This document shows positions 30,477 to 36,031 of a stretch of 36,031 nucleotides of DNA, one piece after another. Under the pieces are notes generated by a model. It was not told the DNA's origin and made no database searches. It worked only from the letters and a program-made list of their open reading frames with translations. Positions within the stretch are counted from its first letter, which is position 1. Every line of letters starts with the position of its first letter. The stretch is from a virus: IMG/VR virus record IMGVR_UViG_3300034062_000755, positions 1-36,031 of that record. One strand, 5' to 3'. A program made the position numbers and the translations under genes.

Positions 30477-30667
30477 GCGATGGAATTAAGCTGGCCCCAT
30501 GCCCGGGCTGTAACAACAGCGGCTGGGTCGATGATGGGTTCGGCGATTGGATTAGATGCAAAGACTGCAACCCGCCTCCACCGTCAGCGAAGGTGCTGGA
30601 GTTTGTCCGAGGCGCTCGGGTGCGCAAGCCGAAAGATCCGGTAGACGACTTGCCTCCCGCGGCATAA
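30473..30667 (+). CDS. Small zinc-ribbon protein
   Basis: The product is 64 residues starting at GTG 30473 (GTGA overlap). CPGCNNSGWVDDGFGDWIRC with CKDC forms a C-x2-C ... C-x2-C zinc ribbon (rubredoxin/DnaJ-like knuckle), followed by a Pro-rich and basic tail (NPPPPSAKVLEFVRGARVRK). It may contact nucleic acid or protein. The role is unknown. Confidence 0.7.
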   Translation: MSDGIKLAPCPGCNNSGWVDDGFGDWIRCKDCNPPPPSAKVLEFVRGARVRKPKDPVDDLPPAA

Positions 30668-30676
30668 AATCTAAAA

Positions 30677-30856
30677 ATGGCAAAGAGCACCGTCAACGCG
30701 GCTGGCAACTACACGATGGCGAAAATGCGCAAAGAGCTTTTCGAGTCCATCAAGGCGCGAGCGGTGCAGGGTACAGCGGCAGGCCAATGGTCGGCGCGCA
30801 AGGCCCAGCTTCTTGCCAAAGAGTACAAGCGGCGTGGCGGGGGGTACCGCGATTGA
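30677..30856 (+). CDS. 59-residue basic phage protein (STVNAAGNYT type)
   Basis: ATG 30677 to TGA 30856. The product MAKSTVNAAGNYTMAKMRKE, then GQWSARKAQLLAKEYKRRGG, matches a small Lys-rich protein I recall from many aquatic phage genomes, always near the next gene and the terminase. High charge suggests DNA or capsid-interior binding, which is inference. The next gene starts inside its stop (TTGA). Confidence 0.7.
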   Translation: MAKSTVNAAGNYTMAKMRKELFESIKARAVQGTAAGQWSARKAQLLAKEYKRRGGGYRD

Positions 30857-31086
30857 AAGCGCCGCAGCGATCGCTGAAGGAATGGACAGCGCAGAAGTGG
30901 CGCACCAAGTCCGGTAAGCCCTCGAGCGAGACGGGTGAGCGGTATCTACCGAGCGCGGCTATCAAGGCTCTGTCGCCTGCTGAATACGCAGCGACGACCC
31001 GGGCAAAGCGAGAAGGCAAGGCGAAGGGCGAGCAGTTTGTTGCGCAACCGAAGAAGGTTGCCGAAAAGGTCAAACGATTTCGGTGA
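30853..31086 (+). CDS. DUF5872-like basic phage protein
   Basis: The product is 77 residues with a TTG start overlapping the previous stop; no ATG is available. SLKEWTAQKWRTKSGKPSSE, ERYLPSAAIKALSPAEYAAT and a Lys-rich end (VAQPKKVAEKVKRFR) fit the family as I recall it, a partner of the preceding gene in many phages. The function is unknown; nucleic-acid binding is likely from charge alone. Confidence 0.7.
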   Translation: MKAPQRSLKEWTAQKWRTKSGKPSSETGERYLPSAAIKALSPAEYAATTRAKREGKAKGEQFVAQPKKVAEKVKRFR

Positions 31087-31093
31087 GGGATCT

Positions 31094-31291
31094 ATGATGG
31101 GCAAAGGCGCAAAGATGCTCGCAAAGCACCTCGAGATGATGGACGAGGGCGAGGACTACAAGGAAGGCGAGAGCGAGGACGAAGGCGAAGAGGCCGGCGA
31201 ACTCGAACTCAAGGTCAAGTTCAAGACCGCGGCTGAACTGCGATCGTTCCTGATGCGAGGATTCGGTGGCAAAGTCAGCGCGGCTCGGTGA
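31094..31291 (+). CDS. Small strongly acidic protein
   Basis: The product is 65 residues from ATG 31094 (ATG 31097 possible) with GTGAGGGA upstream. A run of Glu/Asp (MMDEGEDYKEGESEDEGEEA) precedes a short basic-hydrophobic end (ELRSFLMRGFGGKVSAAR). It could mimic DNA or cap basic neighbours. No family is recognised. Confidence 0.65.
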   Translation: MMGKGAKMLAKHLEMMDEGEDYKEGESEDEGEEAGELELKVKFKTAAELRSFLMRGFGGKVSAAR

Positions 31292-31505
31292 CACGGGTGA
31301 CAATGAGCTCCCTCCGGTCAGGCGTGGCATCGCTGGCGAGATCCGTCTCGGCGCTGCTGCGTTCCGTCCGATCGCGGCTCGAGCAACTCGTCTCGCAGGC
31401 GCGCAAGCCGTTGCACCCACCCGCCTCGGAGGCAGAACCGAAGGCCGAATCCCGTTCTATCAAGACAAAGACACGCCGACGACGGAAACGAGACTAGTCC
31501 CGTGA
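31266..31505 (+). CDS. Small basic protein, frame uncertain
   Basis: GTG 31266 to TGA 31505 gives 79 residues (EIRLGAAAFRPIAARATRLA, then GGRTEGRIPFYQDKDTPTTE). It fits the operon by a GTGA overlap with the next gene, and its codons resemble the neighbours. A competing frame, GTG 31288 to TAG 31497, is Ser/Arg-rich and looks like a shadow, but it also starts with GTGA. Comparison with relatives would decide. Confidence 0.5.
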   Translation: MAKSARLGDTGDNELPPVRRGIAGEIRLGAAAFRPIAARATRLAGAQAVAPTRLGGRTEGRIPFYQDKDTPTTETRLVP

Positions 31506-31798
31506 AAACTCCTGCATGGCAACGCAAGGCTGGGCAGAATCCGAAGGGCGGTCTCAATGAGGCTGGACGCCGGTCTGCGAAGGCCGAGGGCATGAACCTC
31601 AAGGCTCCGGTCAAGTCCGGCGACAACCCGCGGCGCGCAAGTTTCCTTGCGAGAATGGGCAACGCTCCCGGCCCGATGAAGGACGAGAAGGGACGACCGA
31701 CCAGGCTGGCGCTTGCCCTGCGCGCATGGGGTGCTAGCAGCAAGGAAGATGCTCGAGCGAAGGCCCGGGCTATCAGCGCGCGTAATAAAGGAAAGTGA
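31502..31798 (+). CDS. DUF6321-like basic phage protein
   Basis: The product is 98 residues from GTG 31502. KTPAWQRKAGQNPKGGLNEA, then GRRSAKAEGMNLKAPVKSGD and RASFLARMGNAPGPMKDEKG, fit the phage family with W-Q-R-K-x-G-x-N-P-x-G-G-L-N. It is very basic and of unknown function, and it is usually near packaging genes. Confidence 0.75.
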   Translation: MKTPAWQRKAGQNPKGGLNEAGRRSAKAEGMNLKAPVKSGDNPRRASFLARMGNAPGPMKDEKGRPTRLALALRAWGASSKEDARAKARAISARNKGK

Positions 31799-31800
31799 CC

Positions 31801-31956
31801 GTGCCTTTAATTAAGTCATCCTCTGCTAAAGCTTTCCGCGAAAACATTCGCACCGAGATCAGGGCTGGCCGACCGACCAAGCAGGCTGTCGCGATCGCCT
31901 ACGCTACGAAGCGATCCGCTGCTGCCAAGAAGGGCGCTGCAAAGCGTAAGGGCTGA
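31801..31956 (+). CDS. 51-residue Lys/Ala-rich phage protein (DUF6496-like)
   Basis: GTG 31801 to TGA 31956, with AAGGAAAG upstream. SSSAKAFRENIRTEIRAGRP, TKQAVAIAYATKR and a Lys-rich tail follow a pattern widespread in phages just before small terminase. The stop overlaps the terminase start (TGATG). High basicity suggests DNA binding; the role is unknown. Confidence 0.7.
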   Translation: MPLIKSSSAKAFRENIRTEIRAGRPTKQAVAIAYATKRSAAAKKGAAKRKG

Positions 31957-32342
31957 TGGATAAAGTCGAGCAAGTCCGGCGCGTACTCGAGCTGATCGAG
32001 GACGGAATGTCCGAGCGATCGGCCTGCGCGGAAGTAGGAATCAGCCGCTCGACTTTCAGAACGACGGCGTTGAGAGTCAATTCGGGCGACCACTACGCGC
32101 GCGCGCTAGAAGCTCTGGCGCAGGATCAGGTCGAGAAAGCCGAGCAAGTCATCGAGGATATGCGCTCTGGCGTCATCGACGCACAGCAGGCCCGGGTCGA
32201 ACTCGATGCTCGCAAGTGGTTTGCGTCCAAGTTCCTGCCCAAGCGATACGGCGACAAGGCCGAGGTCGAGCACTCCGGCAATGTCGGTCTGACCGTCAAC
32301 GTAGTTCGTCTAACCGATGCCGACAATAACCCTGCCGCATAA
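31956..32342 (+). CDS. terS: Terminase small subunit
   Basis: The product is 128 residues. The N-terminal HTH (LIEDGMSERSACAEVGISRS, then FRTTALRV) would recognise the packaging site. A helical oligomerisation part (LAQDQVEKAEQVIEDMRSGV) and the phrase DARKWFASKFLPKRYGDKAE follow, typical of terS-like proteins that end in a short strand segment. It directly precedes and overlaps the large subunit by 26 bases. Confidence 0.85.
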   Translation: MDKVEQVRRVLELIEDGMSERSACAEVGISRSTFRTTALRVNSGDHYARALEALAQDQVEKAEQVIEDMRSGVIDAQQARVELDARKWFASKFLPKRYGDKAEVEHSGNVGLTVNVVRLTDADNNPAA

Positions 32343-33693
32343 CGGCTGGAGACCAAGACCGTACCAGATGGGGGCATGGGGTGCGCTCGAGAGCGGCACC
32401 AAGCGCCTCGCATTGGCATGGCATCGACGCTCCGGTAAGGACGACATTAGCTTGCATTGGGCTGCGGTGTCCATGATGACTCGCGTCGGTTCGGTGTGGC
32501 ATATGCTTCCGCAGGCCAACCAGTCGCGCAAAGCAATCTGGGATGCGGTTAATCCGCATACCGGCAAACGGCGCATCGACGACGCATTCCCGATGGAGCT
32601 GCGCGAATCGACTCGTGAACAGGATATGTTTATCCGGTTCAAGAATGGCTCGACATGGCAAGTCGTCGGCTCCGATAACTACAACAGCCTGGTCGGTTCG
32701 CCTCCGGTCGGCGTCGTGTTCTCCGAGTACGCGATGGCAGATCCCAACGCATGGGCGTTCCTGCGTCCGATCCTCGCTGAGAACGGCGGCTGGGCGATCT
32801 TCATCTCGACGCCTCGAGGTCGCAACCATTTCGCTCGGCTGGTCGAGTACGCCAAGCAGGATGCCGATTGGTTCGGTCAGGTGCTCACCGTTGAGGACAC
32901 GAAAGCGATTCCGATGGATACCATCCAGCGTGAGCGCAAAGAGCTACGCATGGAGCGCGGCGACAAGGAAGCCGAAGCGATCATCCGGCAGGAATACTAT
33001 TGCGACTTTGACGCAGACATCCCAGGCGCATATCTCTCGGAGCTGATCCGCAGCGCAGAAGCCAACGGCAGGATCGGCGAGTTCCCGCACGTTATCGGCC
33101 AGCCTGTCGGCACGGCATGGGATATCGGTGTCGGCGACTCCACGATCATCTGGTTCTATCAGCTCATCGGTCACAAGGTGCGCATCATCAACGTGCTCGA
33201 AGGATCTGGCGTCGGGCTCGAGTGGTACGTCAAGAAGCTGCTCGCGATGGATTACGTCTACGGCGATCACATCTGGCCGCATGACGGCGCTGTGCAGGAG
33301 TGGGGATCTGGGCAGTCTCGAGTACAGGTCGCTGCTGGCTACGGTCTCAAGCCGCGCATCCTCGAGCGCGACTCGGTGGACGACGGCATACAGGCTGCGA
33401 GAATGATGTTGCCTGCGACCGAGTTTAATACCGCACCAGATCCGTTCCCTGGCGAAACGGCAGACGAGGCGAAGTCCCGCATGACTCGCGCGCTCGACGC
33501 CCTGCGGCAGTACAGGCGCGAATACGACGACAAGCTCCAGCGGTTCAAGGACAAGCCGCTGCACGATTGGACGAGCCACTATGCTGACGCATTCCGGTAT
33601 CTCGCGAAGGGTCGCAAGCCGTTCCGCGGTACGGAACAGGCGCGTCGTCCGAGCCATCAAGTGGCAGTAGCAGACTACAGGGTGCTGGGGTAG
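32317..33693 (+). CDS. terL: Terminase large subunit (packaging ATPase/nuclease)
   Basis: The product is 458 residues. The Walker A-like ALAWHRRSGKDD (32-43), Walker B VGVVFSEYA (131-139, with E137) and coupling motif ISTPRGRNHF (163-172) form the ATPase. The RNase-H-like nuclease has AWDIGVGDST (D269, D274), WPHDGA (D323) and, near the end, DWTSHYADAFRY. It cuts concatemers and drives DNA through the portal. The family cannot be subtyped by eye into cos, pac or direct-terminal-repeat packaging. The circular map fits pac-type circular permutation. Confidence 0.93.
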   Translation: MPTITLPHNGWRPRPYQMGAWGALESGTKRLALAWHRRSGKDDISLHWAAVSMMTRVGSVWHMLPQANQSRKAIWDAVNPHTGKRRIDDAFPMELRESTREQDMFIRFKNGSTWQVVGSDNYNSLVGSPPVGVVFSEYAMADPNAWAFLRPILAENGGWAIFISTPRGRNHFARLVEYAKQDADWFGQVLTVEDTKAIPMDTIQRERKELRMERGDKEAEAIIRQEYYCDFDADIPGAYLSELIRSAEANGRIGEFPHVIGQPVGTAWDIGVGDSTIIWFYQLIGHKVRIINVLEGSGVGLEWYVKKLLAMDYVYGDHIWPHDGAVQEWGSGQSRVQVAAGYGLKPRILERDSVDDGIQAARMMLPATEFNTAPDPFPGETADEAKSRMTRALDALRQYRREYDDKLQRFKDKPLHDWTSHYADAFRYLAKGRKPFRGTEQARRPSHQVAVADYRVLG

Positions 33694-33723
33694 ACTACTT
33701 GCGCAACCCGAAAGGAGCGCCAG

Positions 33724-33921
33724 ATGTCAAGTCTTTTTAAGCCCAAGATGCCGAAGATCGAGCCGACGCCTCCACCTCCGACGGTGGACGAGGCGCAGCT
33801 CTCGCGCATTGAGCAGCGCCGCATGGCTCGTCGCCGTGGCCGCGCGTCTACGATCATGTCGACACCGGGCAGTCAGCAGACTGGTTCGGTAGCCGTGTCT
33901 AGATTGCTTGGCGGCGGCTAA
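33724..33921 (+). CDS. Small Pro- and Arg-rich virion-region protein
   Basis: The product is 65 residues with AAAGGAG upstream. SLFKPKMPKIEPTPPPPTVD, then LSRIEQRRMARRRGRASTIM, is a familiar short phage protein pattern (Pro-rich start, 'RRRGRAST' middle, Gly-rich end LLGGG) seen near head-tail genes. It may be an internal head or connector-associated protein. TAATG overlap with the next gene. Confidence 0.7.
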   Translation: MSSLFKPKMPKIEPTPPPPTVDEAQLSRIEQRRMARRRGRASTIMSTPGSQQTGSVAVSRLLGGG

Positions 33922-34709
33922 TGGCAACCAAGAAGATATCGGCGCTTACGTCTCTTGCGCAGGATTCGATCGATCCTGCCGCTGACGTATTGCCGATCAA
34001 CGACACCGGCTCGAGCGAAACGAAGAAGGCGACCGCGGCTGCGATCGTCGGCAAGTCGATCGGTGCGCTGGCTGCCACATGGAACAACGCGCTCACGACG
34101 TTTAAGGCTCGCGTGTTCAACGTCACGGATACCGCCTCGGCTGCTGGTTCTCTGCTTGATGATCTGCAAGTCGGCGGTGTCAGCAAGTGGTCGGTGCGCA
34201 AGGATGGCGTTCTGACGGTTGGCAGCGTTCCGATTGGCCGCATTACGGAGAACGATTACGGTGCGTTCTCTGACATCACCGATCAGACCGCGGTTGCCAA
34301 TACGGCTACCGGCGTGATCTGGGGAACAACGGATTATTCGAGCGGTATCTCGGTTGCGTCAAACACTCGCATCACCGTCACCAGAGCTGGCATCTACAAG
34401 TTCGATTTCAACCTGTTGCTGAAAAACACCAGCAGCTCGTCGCACATTGCTAGTTTCTGGCTGCGTAAAAACGGAAGCGATGTTACCAATTCCAATACTG
34501 ACGCGACGGTTCCGGCTCAAGGTGGCGGCATCCCTGGTACTGCTGTTGTGACGATCGTGTTCACGCTTCAACTGGCTGCCAGCGACTACATCGAAGTCAT
34601 CTGGTCGACGCCGAACGTAGCAGTCACGCTTGATCACACGGCTGCGCAGACTTCACCAACTAGGCCGGTTACACCATCGGTCATCGCAAACATCAATCGA
34701 ATCGCCTAA
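33921..34709 (+). CDS. Fibre-like protein with C1q-like C-terminal domain
   Basis: The product is 262 residues. Residues 1-50 (TKKISALTSLAQDSIDPAAD, then LPINDTGSSETKKATAAAIV) resemble the start of the tail fibre at 35162 and are probably a common anchor. A short central part follows. From about 110 a beta-sandwich of C1q/TNF type is suggested by NTRITVTRAGIYKFDFNLLL, SSSHIASFWLRKNGSDVTNS and ASDYIEVIWSTPN. Such domains form trimers and bind surfaces or stabilise fibres. Confidence 0.75.
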   Translation: MATKKISALTSLAQDSIDPAADVLPINDTGSSETKKATAAAIVGKSIGALAATWNNALTTFKARVFNVTDTASAAGSLLDDLQVGGVSKWSVRKDGVLTVGSVPIGRITENDYGAFSDITDQTAVANTATGVIWGTTDYSSGISVASNTRITVTRAGIYKFDFNLLLKNTSSSSHIASFWLRKNGSDVTNSNTDATVPAQGGGIPGTAVVTIVFTLQLAASDYIEVIWSTPNVAVTLDHTAAQTSPTRPVTPSVIANINRIA

Positions 34710-34721
34710 TCGGAGATTGAA

Positions 34722-35009
34722 ATGGCAACAGGCATTGTTCTCGCATCTAACGCTAGCGCAACGGGCGCATGGTTCCAATGGCCGGGTGGTCGCGGTGAGT
34801 TTCGCGTCGAAGCCACATTCGGCGGTGGCACGGTCAAGCTCGAGTGCAAGGGGCCGAACGGCACCGCACAGGATGTCGGCACTAACACGACGTTGACCGC
34901 CTCTGGTGGCGGCATCTTCGAGCTCGGTGCTGGTGAAATTCGCTGCAATATCGCGACGGCTACTGGCGTCTACGCTATGGCTCTGCGAATTCCGTCTGCT
35001 GCGTTCTAA
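34722..35009 (+). CDS. Small beta-rich structural protein
   Basis: The product is 95 residues with GGAG eight bases upstream. It is beta-rich and Gly-rich (ATGAWFQWPGGRGEFRVEAT, VKLECKGPNGTAQDVGTNTT) and ends in ATGVYAMALRIPSAAF. The pattern resembles small marine phage virion proteins with a jelly-roll-like fold, lying between fibre genes. The function is inferred only from position. TAATG overlap with the next gene. Confidence 0.65.
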   Translation: MATGIVLASNASATGAWFQWPGGRGEFRVEATFGGGTVKLECKGPNGTAQDVGTNTTLTASGGGIFELGAGEIRCNIATATGVYAMALRIPSAAF

Positions 35010-35158
35010 TGCGAACCGAAGAGCGCACATCGTCGAGGACGGCTCCAAAAACCGAGCCTCGCCCCGGGCCTGCGCCAGCGCCATCGGTAGGTTCTTTGCT
35101 GCTCGAAAATAGTTCATTCATTTTGCTAGAGACCAGCGATAAGCTGCTTTTGGAGTAA
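35009..35158 (+). CDS. 49-residue protein with octad LLxE repeats
   Basis: ATG 35009 (sharing one base with the previous TAA) to TAA 35158. The basic, Pro-rich first half (RTAPKTEPRPGPAPAP) is followed by LLLENSSF-ILLETSDK-LLLE, an exact eight-residue period. The same octad occurs in the nozzle-like protein at 11773-14643. The tail fibre starts three bases later. The coupled start and the repeat support a real gene; the role is unknown. Confidence 0.6.
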   Translation: MRTEERTSSRTAPKTEPRPGPAPAPSVGSLLLENSSFILLETSDKLLLE

Positions 35159-35161
35159 GTC

Positions 35162-36031
35162 ATGGCCGATACCAAGATTAGTGCGTTAAGCTCCGGAGCA
35201 CCGGCGCAAGCAGGCGACGAGACTGTTGTTGCTCGGTCTGGAGCAAACTACAAGCTCACGGTAGCAAACATCGTTGGCTATCTCGGCACTCCGATCACCG
35301 TCGCGAATGGCGGTACTGGTCAATCGTCGTATACCGACGGCCAGTTGTTGATTGGCAACTCCACCGGCAACACGCTCTCGAAGGCGACGTTGACGGCTGG
35401 AAGCGGCATCAGCATCACCAATGGCTCTGGCTCGATCACGATTGCAGCAACGGGCGGCGGCGGCACGGTTACTTCGGTCAGCGGTACAGGTACGGTCAGC
35501 GGCTTGACGCTGACTGGCACGGTGACGAGTTCTGGCAGCTTGACGCTCGGCGGTACGCTCTCGGTCAACCTTGCATCGAGTGTTACGGGTACGCTGCCGA
35601 TCGCTAACGGTGGCACCGGATTAACCAGCGGAACAAGCGGCGGCGTGTTGGCCTTTACCGCATCCGGAACGATTGCCTCGTCGACTGCGCTGGCTGCAAA
35701 TGCGTTGGTTGTCGGTGGCGGCGCTGGCGCTGCGCCGAGCAGCATTACAACGGGTACCGGCGTTGTTACTGCGCTGGGCGTTAATACGGGATCAGCAGGC
35801 GCGTTCGTTGTTAATGGCGGCGCTCTTGGAACTCCGTCCTCTGGCACGCTGACAAGTTGTACGGGCTTGCCTGTTTCAACGGGCATTTCCGGCCTTGGAA
35901 GCAACGTCGCTACATGGCTTGCTACGCCGTCAAGCGCAAATCTTGCCGCTGCGGTGACAGACGAGACGGGTACGGGCGCGCTGGTGTTTGCCAATACCCC
36001 GACCTTGGTGACGCCGGTATTGGGTACCCCG
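35162..36031 (+). CDS. Tail fibre protein, N-terminal part (3' end outside the window)
   Basis: The first 290 codons are open to the right end, from ATG 35162 with GGAG eight bases upstream. The anchor (ADTKISALSSGAPAQAGDET, ANYKLTVANIVGYLG) is like that of the 33921 gene. Next come Gly/Thr/Ser repeats with NGGTG motifs (ITVANGGTGQSS, LPIANGGTGLTS) and the unit shared with bases 1-248. It continues in the same frame at the left end of the window and is inferred to end at 611. Confidence 0.87.
   Translation, partial: MADTKISALSSGAPAQAGDETVVARSGANYKLTVANIVGYLGTPITVANGGTGQSSYTDGQLLIGNSTGNTLSKATLTAGSGISITNGSGSITIAATGGGGTVTSVSGTGTVSGLTLTGTVTSSGSLTLGGTLSVNLASSVTGTLPIANGGTGLTSGTSGGVLAFTASGTIASSTALAANALVVGGGAGAAPSSITTGTGVVTALGVNTGSAGAFVVNGGALGTPSSGTLTSCTGLPVSTGISGLGSNVATWLATPSSANLAAAVTDETGTGALVFANTPTLVTPVLGTP
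35784..36031. repeat. Terminal repeat, right copy (matches 1-248)
   Basis: The first 127 bases are identical to 1-127; the remaining 121 align with 11 synonymous third-position differences. The frame continues across the join. The coincidence of 127 exact bases with a common largest assembly word size suggests the exact part is where an assembler closed or branched. Confidence 0.9.

Noticed and set aside
31288-31497. Alternative frame for a small gene with GTGA start
   Set aside because: Ser/Arg-rich product; the overlapping frame 31266-31505 has more natural composition and couples to the next gene. Not certain.
1-36031. Diversity-generating retroelement, considered because of the BPP-1-like gene plan
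   Set aside because: No reverse transcriptase or Avd-like gene and no template/variable repeat pair with A-specific differences. The end-repeat differences are synonymous third-position changes of mixed type.
1-36031. Integrase, tRNA genes, CRISPR arrays or insertion sequences
   Set aside because: None recognised on either strand by eye. The absence of an integrase argues against, but does not exclude, a temperate lifestyle.

Overview
This window is almost the whole genome of a small (~36 kb) tailed phage with a podovirus-like (T7/BPP-1-type) virion. The evidence is one portal, one capsid protein with a scaffold, two short-tail tube-like proteins, a run of four large or coiled internal virion-type proteins, a T7-gp17-type tailspike and a Bbp19-like protein. 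No sheath, tape-measure or long-tail genes are seen, and no integrase. The host cannot be named. A Gram-negative bacterium is inferred from the T4/P21-type endolysin, the signal-peptide protein and the virion plan. The first 248 bases recur, imperfectly, as the last 248 bases. The two ends are the two halves of one tail-fibre gene, so the map is circular or circularly permuted, with about 35.8 kb of unique sequence.

Layout, taken around the circle. Plus strand 30.5-36.0 kb: a string of tiny genes of unknown function, small and large terminase, then fibre-related genes. Plus strand 0-24 kb: end of the tail fibre, a LamG-repeat lectin-like protein, portal, four small membrane proteins followed by an endolysin (lysis cassette), an HTH-metallophosphoesterase, a Bbp19-like protein, scaffold, terminator, major capsid, a decoration-like protein, terminator, tail tube A and B, internal virion proteins and tailspike. 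Minus strand 28.1-24.0 kb: a tightly overlapped early operon holding a DUF1071 annealing protein, a YqaJ exonuclease, an SSB-like protein with the DIPF tail and NinB, mixed with small zinc-binding, exported and membrane proteins. Plus strand 28.3-30.5 kb: a Cro-like HTH gene, a ~400-base gene-free region full of hairpins, then small early genes including a DUF3310 protein and RusA.

The two early arms diverge from a 116-base control region (28145-28260). It carries a good minus-strand promoter overlapped by repeated GTTAGCA half-sites, as expected if the HTH protein represses it. The recombination set (annealing protein, exonuclease, SSB-like, NinB, RusA) is complete, but no DNA polymerase, primase, helicase, initiator or RNA polymerase is recognisable. 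The phage therefore probably uses the host replisome and makes its packaging substrate by recombination.

The parts most worth a second look are the structured non-coding region 28480-28878, the end repeat whose differences are all synonymous, the period-8 'LLxE' repeats shared by two virion-related genes, and the exported and membrane microproteins inside the recombination operon.
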